Assembly (NCBI GenBank): GCA_022340315.1
Contig: JAJDOD010000167.1
Span: 1-58,018, forward strand
Length of the DNA: 58,018 nucleotides
Direction: 5' to 3'
Origin: Silicimonas sp.
GTDB taxonomy: Bacteria > Pseudomonadota > Alphaproteobacteria > Rhodobacterales > Rhodobacteraceae
The notes under the pieces: generated by a model
Told to the model about the DNA's origin: nothing
The model's input: the letters and a program-made list of their open reading frames with translations, nothing else
Databases searched by the model: none
Position numbers and translations under genes: made by a program
In this document: positions 27,707-39,158 of the stretch, piece after piece
Layout of the letters: every line of letters starts with the position of its first letter
Numbering within the stretch: position 1 is the stretch's first letter

Positions 27707-28308
27707 TGCGGCTCGCCCTCCTCCTTTGCCTATTGGCATTCTCCAGCCCGGCGTCGGCTACCGTCGATGCCTTTCCCGCGCTCTATGATGTCTTCGGCGT
27801 CGAACCGGGCGACGTGCTGAACATCCGCGCCGAGCCAAGCCCGGGCGGCGAGATCGTCGGAACACTTGCCCACGATGCCGTGAATATCGAGGTCGTAAGA
27901 ACCAACGACGAATTTACCTGGGCATATATCATCAACGGCGAAAGCATGGGCTGGGTTTCGCTGTCCTATGTCGTACCGCAGCCCGGTCAGTGGGACGGCC
28001 TTTTCCCGCAATTCTCCCGTTGCTTCGGTACCGAGCCTTTCTGGAGCCTCGTACAGGAGGAAGGCACAGCAACATTCAGTGGCATCGACCTGCCCACCGT
28101 GACCGCGACCATCCAGGACAAGAACAGCCCCATGAGCCATCGCGGGCGTCACAGCTTCCGCATGGGCGACATGACCGCCGTTCTGTCGAACCAGTATTGC
28201 GACGACGGCATGTCCGATCGCGAGTTCGGATGGGAGATCAACCTGATCGCTCCGGGGCCCGAGCAGCACTATTACGGCTGCTGTACGCTCCAGCCACCCG
28301 CAGAGTGA
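27703..28308 (+). CDS. Exported SH3-domain protein with COG3650-like C-terminus
   Basis: A 201-aa secreted protein. A signal peptide (MMRLALLLCLLAFSSPASA, cleavage near residue 19-20) is followed by a bacterial SH3 domain: DVLNIRAEPSPGGEIVGTL and MGWVSLSYVV (about 36-90). The C-terminal part, RCFGTEPFWSLVQEEGTATF, resembles an uncharacterised domain seen in small envelope proteins. Four cysteines, CF, YCDDG and GCC, may form disulfides. The start overlaps the permease stop (ATGATG; either ATG is possible). Its 3' end overlaps the convergent alkB gene by 71 bases. Role unknown, probably envelope-associated. Confidence 0.8.
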   Translation: MMRLALLLCLLAFSSPASATVDAFPALYDVFGVEPGDVLNIRAEPSPGGEIVGTLAHDAVNIEVVRTNDEFTWAYIINGESMGWVSLSYVVPQPGQWDGLFPQFSRCFGTEPFWSLVQEEGTATFSGIDLPTVTATIQDKNSPMSHRGRHSFRMGDMTAVLSNQYCDDGMSDREFGWEINLIAPGPEQHYYGCCTLQPPAE

Positions 28309-28891
28309 CATTGATCCGGCCGCCCTTCGGCAGCAACGTACCCGAACCAAACCTGACCCGGTCGATCCCGTGATAGGCCAGACGCGCTTCTCCGGACAGA
28401 ACCGCCACATCACCCGATGCCAGCCAGACACTCTTGGTCGGCCCCCCGCGTTTTCTGCCACCCACCCGGAACAGCGCCTCGTCGCCCAGCGATATCGAGA
28501 CCACCGGATGTGACAGCTCGGCTTCGTCCCTATCCTGGTGCATCCCCATCTTCGTGCCTTCGCCGTAAAAATTGACCAGGCAGGAATCCGGAAGCGGCGC
28601 GTCTTCGGCAACCTGCCGCCAGACATCGAAAAGGCAGGCTGGGATCTCCGGCCATGCGCCACCGTCGGGTTGAAGAGGAGCATATCCGTATCCCGAGCGA
28701 TCAGACACCCAGGCCAACGGACCGGCTCCGGTCATTCTTACGCTCATGGCCTTGCCGCCGGGTGTCAAATAAGTCCGGAATGGCGCCGCCTCGGCGAGAA
28801 TTCGCAAGGCCGCGACGATGTTCTCCTGCGCGTCACGGTCAAGCAGTCCTTTCCAGACAGTCACCCCGTTGAGATCGAGTGGTGTGTTCAT
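28238..28891 (-). CDS. alkB: AlkB-type 2-oxoglutarate/Fe(II)-dependent DNA repair dioxygenase
   Basis: A 217-aa protein of the usual length. Iron ligands are H118 and D120 in MGMHQDRDE and H174 in LAYHGIDRV; the 2-oxoglutarate-binding arginine region is GGRINVTLR (191-198). WVSDRSGYGYAP and VNFYGEGTKMGMH are the nucleotide-recognition and core strands of the family. It removes alkyl groups from DNA bases by oxidative demethylation. The ATG at 28891 was preferred to upstream in-frame codons, which would run into the dnaK promoter. The last 16 residues extend past the conserved fold and overlap the convergent SH3 gene. Confidence 0.93.
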   Translation of the reverse strand: MNTPLDLNGVTVWKGLLDRDAQENIVAALRILAEAAPFRTYLTPGGKAMSVRMTGAGPLAWVSDRSGYGYAPLQPDGGAWPEIPACLFDVWRQVAEDAPLPDSCLVNFYGEGTKMGMHQDRDEAELSHPVVSISLGDEALFRVGGRKRGGPTKSVWLASGDVAVLSGEARLAYHGIDRVRFGSGTLLPKGGRINVTLRVAGAYSSRNSAARAPERSG

Positions 28892-28939
28892 ATCCCAAGG
28901 AATGCTGCAGTTCTTGAAAAATTTCCATGAAGAGAGTCG

Positions 28940-28969
28940 CTTGCAGGGGCATGGACCCCTCCCTATATA
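28940..28969 (+). promoter_or_regulatory. RpoH (sigma-32)-type heat-shock promoter of dnaK
   Basis: CTTG (28940-28943) and CCTATATA (28962-28969) are 18 bases apart, matching the alphaproteobacterial heat-shock consensus as I recall it (CTTG, about 17-18 bases, CYTATNT). It lies about 110 bases upstream of dnaK, leaving a leader with two GC-rich stem-loops (near 28989-29004 and 29021-29051). Neither covers the ribosome site GAGAGGAA before the ATG at 29081. Confidence 0.65.
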
Positions 28970-29080
28970 CCCCACGAAGCCGTGAACGGCCCCCGAGAGG
29001 GCCATCGCAAACCTTGGGATCGGGAAACGGTGCCGGAATGGGCCGTTCCCCAGAACATCGCCTTATGAGAGGAACTGAGC

Positions 29081-31000
29081 ATGGGCAAAGTCATTGGTAT
29101 CGACCTCGGAACGACGAACAGCTGCGTCGCCATCATGGATGGGTCCCAGCCGCGCGTGATCGAGAATTCCGAAGGTGCCCGAACAACCCCGTCGATCGTC
29201 GCATTCACAGATAACGAGCGCCTCGCGGGGCAGCCGGCCAAGCGCCAGGCGGTCACCAACCCCGAGAACACCGTCTTCGCCGTCAAGCGCCTGATCGGCC
29301 GTCGCGTGGATGATGCCGAGGTGACGAAGGACAAGAAGATCGTCCCTTACAACATCGTCGACGGCGGCAACGGCGACGCCTGGGTTGAAGCCGGCGGCGA
29401 GAAGTACTCTCCCAGCCAGATCAGCGCGTTCATCCTTCAGAAGATGAAGGAAACCGCCGAAAGCTATCTCGGGGAGAAGGTCGAACAGGCCGTCATCACT
29501 GTCCCGGCCTATTTCAACGACGCTCAGCGCCAGGCCACGAAGGACGCTGGCAAGATCGCCGGTCTCGAAGTCCTGCGGATCATCAACGAACCGACCGCTG
29601 CTGCGCTCGCCTACGGCCTCGACAAGAAGGAAACCAAGACGATCGCGGTCTATGACCTCGGCGGCGGTACCTTCGACATCACCATCCTGGAGATTGACGA
29701 CGGCCTCTTCGAGGTCAAGTCCACCAACGGCGACACGTTCCTCGGCGGTGAAGACTTCGACATGCGCATCGTCAACTACCTCGCCGACGAGTTCAAAAAG
29801 GAACACGGCGTCGATCTGACGAAGGACAAGATGGCGCTTCAGCGTCTCAAGGAAGCAGCGGAGAAAGCCAAGATCGAGCTGTCTTCCTCGTCGCAGACCG
29901 AGATCAACCAGCCGTTCATCTCGATGGACCCGTCCTCGGGCACGCCGCTGCACATGGTCATCAAGCTGACCCGTGCGAAGCTGGAAAGCCTCGTGGGCGA
30001 CCTCATCAAGAACTCGATCAAGCCGTGCCAGGCTGCACTCAAGGACGCCGGTCTTTCGACCTCCGACATCGACGAAGTCGTGCTTGTCGGCGGTATGACC
30101 CGGATGCCGAAGGTGATCGAAGAGGTGACCAAGTTCTTCGGGAAAGAGCCCCACAAGGGCGTCAACCCGGACGAAGTCGTTGCGATGGGCGCGGCCATCC
30201 AGGCCGGCGTTCTGCAAGGCGACGTCAAGGATGTGGTCCTGCTGGACGTGACCCCGCTTTCGCTCGGCATCGAAACGCTGGGCGGTGTCTTTACCCGGCT
30301 GATCGACCGCAACACGACGATCCCGACGAAGAAAAGCCAGATCTTCTCGACCGCCGAGGACAACCAGAACGCGGTGACCATCCGCGTGTTCCAGGGCGAG
30401 CGTGAAATGGCGTCGGACAACAAGATGCTCGGCCAGTTCAACCTGGAAGACATCCCGCCGGCACCGCGCGGCCTGCCGCAGATCGAGGTGACCTTCGACA
30501 TCGACGCCAACGGCATCGTGTCCGTCTCGGCCAAGGACAAGGGCACCGGCAAGGAGCAGAAGATCACCATCCAGGCCTCGGGCGGTCTCTCGGACGAGGA
30601 CATCGAGAAGATGGTCAGGGACGCCGAGGAGAATGCGGAAGCCGACAAGGCCAAGAAGGACGTGGTCGAAGCCAAGAACGCCGCTGAAGGTCTCATCCAC
30701 TCGACCGAGAAGGCGATGGAAGAGCATGGCGACAAGGTCGATCCGACCACGATCGAGGCGATCGAACTGGCCATCGCGAACCTCAAGGAGCAACTGGAAA
30801 CTGAAGACGCGGGCAAGATTCGCTCGGGTATCCAGAATGTCACCGAGGCTTCGATGAAACTGGGCGAGGCGATCTACAAGGCGCAGGCCGAGGCCTCCGG
30901 TGATGCCGATCCGGAAGACCACGACGAAGGCCCCCGTGGCGTGGACGATGACATCGTCGATGCCGACTTCGAAGACCTCGACAGCGACAAGCGCGCTTGA
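29081..31000 (+). CDS. dnaK: Molecular chaperone DnaK (Hsp70)
   Basis: A 639-aa Hsp70 of normal length. Seen: [12 protein letters not shown] (6-17, phosphate loop 1), [44 protein letters not shown] (phosphate 2), LVGGMTRMP, the linker [12 protein letters not shown] (about 385-396), and an acidic C-terminus ending in DLDSDKRA rather than the EEVD-like or enterobacterial tail. It works with DnaJ, encoded 71 bases downstream, and with GrpE, which is not in this window. Codon use is that of a highly expressed gene. Confidence 0.99.
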   Translation: MGKVIGIDLGTTNSCVAIMDGSQPRVIENSEGARTTPSIVAFTDNERLAGQPAKRQAVTNPENTVFAVKRLIGRRVDDAEVTKDKKIVPYNIVDGGNGDAWVEAGGEKYSPSQISAFILQKMKETAESYLGEKVEQAVITVPAYFNDAQRQATKDAGKIAGLEVLRIINEPTAAALAYGLDKKETKTIAVYDLGGGTFDITILEIDDGLFEVKSTNGDTFLGGEDFDMRIVNYLADEFKKEHGVDLTKDKMALQRLKEAAEKAKIELSSSSQTEINQPFISMDPSSGTPLHMVIKLTRAKLESLVGDLIKNSIKPCQAALKDAGLSTSDIDEVVLVGGMTRMPKVIEEVTKFFGKEPHKGVNPDEVVAMGAAIQAGVLQGDVKDVVLLDVTPLSLGIETLGGVFTRLIDRNTTIPTKKSQIFSTAEDNQNAVTIRVFQGEREMASDNKMLGQFNLEDIPPAPRGLPQIEVTFDIDANGIVSVSAKDKGTGKEQKITIQASGGLSDEDIEKMVRDAEENAEADKAKKDVVEAKNAAEGLIHSTEKAMEEHGDKVDPTTIEAIELAIANLKEQLETEDAGKIRSGIQNVTEASMKLGEAIYKAQAEASGDADPEDHDEGPRGVDDDIVDADFEDLDSDKRA

Positions 31001-31019
31001 CGCCTCAGAACGCATCCGG

Positions 31020-31047
31020 GACCGGTCCGCTTGGTGGGCCGGTCTTG
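31020..31047 (+). other. Stem-loop between dnaK and dnaJ
   Basis: A nine-base-pair stem with one G-T pair (31020-31028 with 31036-31044) and a 7-base loop, followed only by TTG. Its position, between dnaK and dnaJ, suits a partial terminator or an RNA stability element that would make DnaJ less abundant than DnaK. Confidence 0.45.
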
Positions 31048-31071
31048 CGCGTTCACAAGGGAATTTGACAG

Positions 31072-32217
31072 ATGTCCAAGCGCGACTACTACGAGGTTCT
31101 CGGGGTCTCGAAAGGTTCCAGCGCCGACGAGATCAAGAAGGCCTATCGCCAGAAGGCGAAGGAACTTCATCCCGACCGCAACAAGGATAACCCGAACTCG
31201 GAAGCCCAGTTCAAGGAAGCGAACGAAGCCTACGAGGTTCTCAAGGACGCCGAGAAGAAGGCAGCCTACGACCGCTTCGGTCACGCAGCCTTCGAGGGCG
31301 GCATGGGCGGTGGTCGTCCGGGTGGCGGATTCCACGGCCAGGGCGATTTTGCCTCAGCATTCTCGGACGTCTTCGACGATCTCTTCGGCGACATCATGGG
31401 CGGTCGTCGCGGCGGCGGCGGTCGGCGCGCGGTACGCGGCTCGGACCTGCGCTATAACCTGCGCATTTCGCTCGAAGACGCCTTCACGGGCATGCAGAAA
31501 ACCGTTCAGGTCCCGACGGCGGTCAGCTGCGCGACCTGCAACGGCAGCGGCGCCGAAGGCGGCACCGAACCGACCACTTGCCCGACCTGTTCCGGCATGG
31601 GCAAGGTTCGCGCCAGCCAGGGTTTCTTCACGGTCGAAAAGACCTGTCCGACCTGTTCCGGCCTGGGCCAGATCATCCAGAACCCGTGCAAGTCCTGCAA
31701 GGGTGCAGGCAGGGTCGAAAAGGACCGCTCGCTGTCGGTCAACATTCCGGCCGGCGTCGAAACCGGCACCCGCATCCGCCTCGCCGGCGAAGGCGAAGCG
31801 GGATTGCGCGGCGGACCCTCGGGCGATCTCTACATCTTCATCGAAGTTGCCGAACACCCGCTCTTTCAGCGTGACGGCAACGTACTCTTCTGCCGCGTTC
31901 CCGTCTCGATGACATCGGCCGCGATAGGCGGCGACATCGAGGTGCCGACGATCGAAGGAGGCCGCAGCCGCGTCAAGATACCAGCTGGAAGCCAATCCGG
32001 CCGACAGATGCGCCTTCGTGGCAAGGGCATGCCCTCGCTCCGTGGCGGCGGAGCCGGCGATATGCTGATTGAACTTGCGGTGGAAACACCGGTGAACCTG
32101 ACTGCGCGCCAGAAGGAACTGCTTCACGAGTTCGAGAAACTGAGCGAGGAAAACAACCCTGAAAGCTCGGGATTCCTCAAGAAAATGAAGTCTTTCTGGG
32201 AAAGCATGAAGAGCTGA
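31072..32217 (+). CDS. dnaJ: Molecular chaperone DnaJ (Hsp40)
   Basis: A 381-aa co-chaperone with all parts: the J domain with the HPD motif in [11 protein letters not shown] (about residues 30-40), a Gly/Phe-rich stretch ([15 protein letters not shown]), four zinc-finger CxxCxGxG-type repeats ([32 protein letters not shown]), and the C-terminal substrate-binding domain with a closing helix. It stimulates DnaK's ATPase and delivers unfolded clients. Same strand as dnaK; GGGAATTTGACAG precedes the ATG. Confidence 0.98.
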   Translation: MSKRDYYEVLGVSKGSSADEIKKAYRQKAKELHPDRNKDNPNSEAQFKEANEAYEVLKDAEKKAAYDRFGHAAFEGGMGGGRPGGGFHGQGDFASAFSDVFDDLFGDIMGGRRGGGGRRAVRGSDLRYNLRISLEDAFTGMQKTVQVPTAVSCATCNGSGAEGGTEPTTCPTCSGMGKVRASQGFFTVEKTCPTCSGLGQIIQNPCKSCKGAGRVEKDRSLSVNIPAGVETGTRIRLAGEGEAGLRGGPSGDLYIFIEVAEHPLFQRDGNVLFCRVPVSMTSAAIGGDIEVPTIEGGRSRVKIPAGSQSGRQMRLRGKGMPSLRGGGAGDMLIELAVETPVNLTARQKELLHEFEKLSEENNPESSGFLKKMKSFWESMKS

Positions 32218-32223
32218 GACTGT

Positions 32224-32253
32224 CGCCCGGGCGTCAACAGTGACCCCCGGGCG
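32224..32253 (+). terminator. Stem-loop after dnaJ
   Basis: Inverted repeats CGCCCGGG (32224-32231) and CCCGGGCG (32246-32253) lie just after the dnaJ stop. No T-run follows, so termination here is only likely, not certain. The rest of the 157-base gap to the next gene shows nothing else clear. Confidence 0.4.
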
Positions 32254-32374
32254 CACCCATCGCAGCCGGACATCGGTCAATACGCCCCAATTTTCTCCAA
32301 TTCTTTGCGAAATGCGGCAGAATATGATCCAGATTGGGTCAGTATTGTGCCCCACGTTGTAAAGAGTGAACCCC

Positions 32375-32986
32375 ATGTCACCGATTGATCGCGTTGTTTC
32401 GCGGACTCAAGCCTTCACCACGCTTGGCGTCTCCCCAACTGCCACCCGAACCGATATTCGCAAGGCCTATCGTGCGCTTGCCTTCGAGAAACATCCTGAC
32501 CGCAACCCTGCAGACTCTGACGAGTTCTCGAAGATCACCGAAGCCTACCGCTACGTCTGCGAACACGCCGAGGAATTGGGCATCATCGACGCGCCCGAAC
32601 CCGCCCCCGAGCAGAAAGTCACGGCTCCGCGGCGCGTCTCGCGCCCGTCGCTCAAGGCGACCGAGGAGGAATTCGATGCCGCCACCCAGGCCGAGTGCGA
32701 AGCCTATCTCGAAGAGCATGGCGGGACCGGCGCGCAGCACGTGCCGTCGGCGGTCTACCGCATGGGCCGCAATCTGACCTACAACGTACCGACGCCGTTG
32801 ATGAAAGGCCGCAACGAAGTGGCCTTGCCCACCGGAATGCTGTCGGACACCCGGAAAACGCTTCCCAAGATCGTCGTGTGCGATTTCCGGGATGCACAAG
32901 GCTGCATGTTCGAGATGCCGGCAGATATCTGCGCCGAGCACTTCCCCGGCGCCCGCCGCATCCAGATCCGCTTCGCCAACACTTAA
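32375..32986 (+). CDS. Small J-domain protein
   Basis: A 203-aa protein. Residues about 15-75 are a J domain: AFTTLGVSPTATRTDIRKAY, the HPD loop FEKHPDRNP and FSKITEAYRYVCEH. There is no Gly/Phe region or zinc finger, so it is a class III J protein that recruits DnaK to a special client. The C-terminal half has a conserved-looking but unassigned segment (GRNEVALPTGMLSDTRKTL, KIVVCDFRDAQGC). ATG at 32375 used; a GTG nine bases earlier is in frame. It lies between dnaJ and radC on the same strand. Confidence 0.83.
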   Translation: MSPIDRVVSRTQAFTTLGVSPTATRTDIRKAYRALAFEKHPDRNPADSDEFSKITEAYRYVCEHAEELGIIDAPEPAPEQKVTAPRRVSRPSLKATEEEFDAATQAECEAYLEEHGGTGAQHVPSAVYRMGRNLTYNVPTPLMKGRNEVALPTGMLSDTRKTLPKIVVCDFRDAQGCMFEMPADICAEHFPGARRIQIRFANT

Positions 32987-33009
32987 CCCTGGATTAACCT
33001 CGAAATGGA

Positions 33010-33759
33010 ATGGTCCGGCACATGTCGGACCAGTACGCTTTTGACGAGGCACAGTTTCCGTCGTTCGCGGGGAAGGAACAGAAGGTTCCATCCTACATCA
33101 AGGATCACCGGAAACGGCTCCGCGAACGATTCCTCGCCGGGGGGACAACCGCCGTTGCCGACTACGAACTGCTTGAGCTTGTGCTCTTTCGCGCGATCCC
33201 ACGACAGGACGTCAAACCTCTCGCCCACGCACTTCTGTCCGAATTCCACGACTTCAGCGGCGTTCTTTCCGCCCCGAGCGAACGTCTCTCGCAGGTATCC
33301 GGAGTGGGCGAGGCCGTGATCACCGAAATCCGCGTTGTCGAGGCTGCCGCTCACAGACTGGCCCAGACCCGTGTTCTCGACCGCCCCGCAATCTCCGGAT
33401 GGGCGGCGCTGGTCAACTATTGCCGGGCCGCCATGTCACACCGCGAGACCGAGCAATTTCGTATCCTCTTTCTCGACCGCAAAAACGTGTTGATCGCGGA
33501 CGAGCCGCAGGCCCGGGGGACCGTCGATCATGTGCCCGTCTATCCGCGCGAGGTGGTGAAACGCGCGCTGGAGCTGAACGCCTCGGCACTGATCCTGGTC
33601 CACAATCACCCCTCCGGTGACCCCACGCCGTCCGAAGCCGACATTGCCGTGACCCGTCAGGTCGATGACGCTGCGCGCACGCTTTCGATCACGCTTCACG
33701 ACCACCTGATTATCGGCGCGAGCGACGAGTTCTCTTTCCGCTCAGCGGGTTACCTCTGA
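33010..33759 (+). CDS. radC: RadC family JAB-domain protein
   Basis: A 249-aa protein. N-terminal UPF0758 helix-hairpin-helix-like part (YIKDHRKRLRERFL, LSQVSGVGEAVITEI), then the JAB/MPN metal-binding domain with the JAMM motif HNHPSGDPTPSEAD (H198, H200, D211) and DHLIIG. The old link with recombination repair is no longer accepted and the true substrate is unknown. Start uncertain between 33010 and the in-frame ATG at 33022, neither having a good ribosome site. Its end overlaps the convergent PBP/OmpA gene by 18 bases. Confidence 0.93.
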   Translation: MVRHMSDQYAFDEAQFPSFAGKEQKVPSYIKDHRKRLRERFLAGGTTAVADYELLELVLFRAIPRQDVKPLAHALLSEFHDFSGVLSAPSERLSQVSGVGEAVITEIRVVEAAAHRLAQTRVLDRPAISGWAALVNYCRAAMSHRETEQFRILFLDRKNVLIADEPQARGTVDHVPVYPREVVKRALELNASALILVHNHPSGDPTPSEADIAVTRQVDDAARTLSITLHDHLIIGASDEFSFRSAGYL

Positions 33760-35232
33760 CGGTGTCGCCCAGACCTCGACCCGGCGGTTGACCTGCGGAC
33801 CCCAGGGCGTGTCCTGGCAGGCCATCGGCATGAGCTCACCGAACGCCGCCAACTCCAGTGACACCGACGAATCCGGTGCCCTCGCAGCCACCGCGCGGCG
33901 CACCGAGCGCGCGCGCCGCTCGGACAGTCGCAGGTTTGCGTCATGGTCGCCGGACCGATCCGAGAACCCCACGAACATCAGTGTCTCGCCGGAAAAGTCT
34001 CCTCGGGTGATCGCGTCCGCCAAACGCTGAATGTTCGAGGCCGATTGAGGGTCCAGGTCGCTCGAGCCATCGCGAAACCGGAATGTGATCGTCAGGCGCT
34101 CGGCATCCAGAAGTTGCCCGATCATGTCACGAACCTGGGCTGCGCTTTCGGGATCGTCACCGGCTGACAGCACCGCGTTGGCGATCCGGTCACCCTGGCG
34201 CTCGAACCCAATCCGTCCGATAGCCTGGTCGACGAACCCGGTTGCACGGATCACCGGCTGGGCGGCCTCGGATCGGGCGAAGGCGATGAAATCCCTCACG
34301 ATCTTGGGCTGAAGTACCTCGCTTCGTTGCAGGAAAACCGGCTGTGTCAGGGGATAATCTTCCGCGCGGATGGTATCGCGCGTGGCCGGTGTTGCTAGCC
34401 CGCAGGCGCCTCCTACCACAAGCGGCACGGCATTTCCGATGGCCGAGAATGGAACCAGTCCCAGCGCTGCCGGGTCATCCGCAACTGCGTCAGCCAGCAG
34501 CCTGACATCTTCATGGCGCTCGGCCCCCGACAGGTCGACAGGTCCCAGCCGGCGTGTCACCGCATCCCAACCCTCTGGAACATGCACGGCCACGCGGGCC
34601 GCCTCGCCGCCGAGACGCGCCCAGTCATCCGTCTCGCCGTTCACAAGCGCGATGAGCTGGTTCAGCGTTACCATCGCGCGCGGATTCTGCGGGGCGACCA
34701 CCGGCACCAGCGCATCCAGCGCAATGACGTCCTGGCGTAACGATGTATCCACCTCGCCGGTCGCCAGTCCAAAGTCGATCTCGCCCGCCAAAAGTCTCTC
34801 CTGAGCGGTTCCTTCCTCCAGGACCTCGGCACTGATGACGGCCAGTAATCGGTCCGTTTCGGCCTGCCGCAATTCCCAGGCAACCGAGGTGTCGTCAATG
34901 AACCGCCGCAGATAACTCAGCCCGTTGAGGTCCGCGAACACCTCCAGCAGCGCCGGCAGCAGCCGATGGATCATCTCGGGTGGTCCGCCGATCTCGGACC
35001 TGGCGACAAGCTCGGCCGGGTCCGGGCATCCCGGTCCGCTGCACCGCATGTATCCCGCATCCAGCGTCAGCGGCCCAAAGGCGGTCTCGACCCGGAACAA
35101 CTCGCCATCGTGCGAGATCAGGTCGCCCTCTACCGTCATACCGCCGTCCGGTGCGGTCAGAACAACAGGGCCCGCAACCGCGGCCCCTGCGCTCAGAAAG
35201 AATAGGACGGCCAGCCGTCGGAGATGCGTCAT
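33742..35232 (-). CDS. PBP-like (phosphate-binding-protein-type) + OmpA-domain envelope protein
   Basis: A 496-aa exported protein. A signal peptide (MTHLRRLAVLFFLSAGAAVAG) precedes a region resembling PstS-type periplasmic binding proteins (about 80-340: SVAWELRQAETDRLLAVISAEV, FGLATGEV, DALVPVVAPQNP, IRAEDYPLTQPVFL). The C-terminal 120 residues are an OmpA/MotB peptidoglycan-binding domain: ITFRFRDGSSDLDPQSASNI, LRLSERRARSVRRAVAAR, and NRRVEVW. The combination suggests a solute-sensing protein tethered to the cell wall. It is leftward, 21 bases after the unrecognised exported protein. Confidence 0.83.
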   Translation of the reverse strand: MTHLRRLAVLFFLSAGAAVAGPVVLTAPDGGMTVEGDLISHDGELFRVETAFGPLTLDAGYMRCSGPGCPDPAELVARSEIGGPPEMIHRLLPALLEVFADLNGLSYLRRFIDDTSVAWELRQAETDRLLAVISAEVLEEGTAQERLLAGEIDFGLATGEVDTSLRQDVIALDALVPVVAPQNPRAMVTLNQLIALVNGETDDWARLGGEAARVAVHVPEGWDAVTRRLGPVDLSGAERHEDVRLLADAVADDPAALGLVPFSAIGNAVPLVVGGACGLATPATRDTIRAEDYPLTQPVFLQRSEVLQPKIVRDFIAFARSEAAQPVIRATGFVDQAIGRIGFERQGDRIANAVLSAGDDPESAAQVRDMIGQLLDAERLTITFRFRDGSSDLDPQSASNIQRLADAITRGDFSGETLMFVGFSDRSGDHDANLRLSERRARSVRRAVAARAPDSSVSLELAAFGELMPMACQDTPWGPQVNRRVEVWATPSEVTR

Positions 35233-35253
35233 CAGACCGCAAGTAAACGAATT

Positions 35254-36162
35254 TCAGCGTGATGCCAGTCTCATGTCACGAAACAGATTTTGCAAGCGAA
35301 CCACGTCGCCCACACGATCGCACCCGGGCATAGAGAACGCCACATCCGTTGGCGACAGCTCGCCGGTATATCCAGTCTGGAAAGCGGTCGCCCTCACCAG
35401 TTGACCGCAGTTCTCTTCCGTCACGCCGGCATCGACCGCCACCCTCACCACGCCACCGGCTTCGGCACCCGTGGCCGGAAAGCTGTAAATCTCGAATGCA
35501 GGTCCCGTACCGTCGCCAACCCGCGTCAGGAACCCGCCCGCCCCCTGCAATGCCCGCTCGGGCGCCGACGGCGCGCCCGACCACACGTGGCCGTCTTCCC
35601 GGGCATGCGCGCCGAACTCGAACGCCGTGATATGGAACGTCGGCGCACCGTCCCAGGCAAGAATGACATGCTGGAGGCTCGCGGCATCCGGCGTTTCCAC
35701 CGATGCCGCCAGGAACCGGCCACCGAAGGACAGGGACACGTCCGTGATCTCGCGCAAGGCCGGCAGGCGTGCCGACCACCGCCCATGCGCATCGGTTTCC
35801 ACCTGGGCCGCAAGATTGCCCATCAACAACGAGACCCGCGTGTTTGCGTGGCAGGGTGCAGCGAGCCCGACGCGCACGGTCGCGGCAGGGGCCGGGTCGA
35901 GCGTCAGAACGGGCGTGCAGGACGCGGTGCGCGGCAAGCGGGCTTCGGCAACCCGCGTCGGCAACACCGGCGGCGCGACCAGCGACGCGCTGACGTTATC
36001 TTCCGGTGGCATCGGCGTGGGAAGCGGACCTCGCGCGCTTCCGGTCGGCCAGGATGGCTCGACAAGCACGGATTGCATCAGGTGCCCCGAGAGAAACGCC
36101 AGGGCCAGCGTGACAATGGCCGTCCGCCAACGCCGCCTGTACAGCGATAAGATCCTGCGCAT
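35254..36162 (-). CDS. Unrecognised membrane-anchored or exported protein downstream of secA
   Basis: A 302-aa protein I do not firmly recognise. It begins with a basic stretch and a hydrophobic helix (MRRILSLYRRRWRTAIVTLALAFLSGHLMQ), which could be a signal anchor, then a proline-rich linker (about 35-75) and a beta-rich body with three to four cysteines (TASCTPV, AAPCHAN, ENCGQL, MPGCDRV). GGAGG stands five bases before the ATG. It lies between secA and the PBP/OmpA gene, all leftward. Homologs near secA in Rhodobacterales are, from memory, sometimes called 'translocase', with no evidence seen here. Confidence 0.72.
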   Translation of the reverse strand: MRRILSLYRRRWRTAIVTLALAFLSGHLMQSVLVEPSWPTGSARGPLPTPMPPEDNVSASLVAPPVLPTRVAEARLPRTASCTPVLTLDPAPAATVRVGLAAPCHANTRVSLLMGNLAAQVETDAHGRWSARLPALREITDVSLSFGGRFLAASVETPDAASLQHVILAWDGAPTFHITAFEFGAHAREDGHVWSGAPSAPERALQGAGGFLTRVGDGTGPAFEIYSFPATGAEAGGVVRVAVDAGVTEENCGQLVRATAFQTGYTGELSPTDVAFSMPGCDRVGDVVRLQNLFRDMRLASR

Positions 36163-36282
36163 GCCTGCCTCCGTCCGGCCCGCTCTTTGCTGGCAGGTCC
36201 GGTATTGCAGACAATGGTAGCGAAACCGTTCAGGAAGGCCATGTGTCCAGGCCGCAAATTCCCGCGACCTGAGTCGAATGCG

Positions 36283-38979
<2,697 letters not shown>

Positions 38980-39158
38980 TCAATTCGCCTTCTTGCGCAT
39001 GTCTGACGGGATCGTGTGAGGGGATGCGCTTGCCCGTGCCTCTGGCCCGCCATAGAAGGGCAAAACGACTTTCCGCTTCACCATCGTCAGCGATGTAAGC
39101 GGCGGGTTTCAGACTGTCAACGTCGCGGCGGAATCGCGGCATCGAGAGAGGTAGAGAA

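Noticed and set aside
28976-29080. RNA thermometer (ROSE or FourU) in the dnaK leader
   Set aside because: The stem-loops do not cover the ribosome site, and no U-rich pairing to the Shine-Dalgarno was seen.
29063-31015. A 650-codon open frame antisense to dnaK
   Set aside because: It mirrors dnaK exactly; long antisense frames are expected in GC-rich highly biased genes. No ribosome site or recognisable domain.
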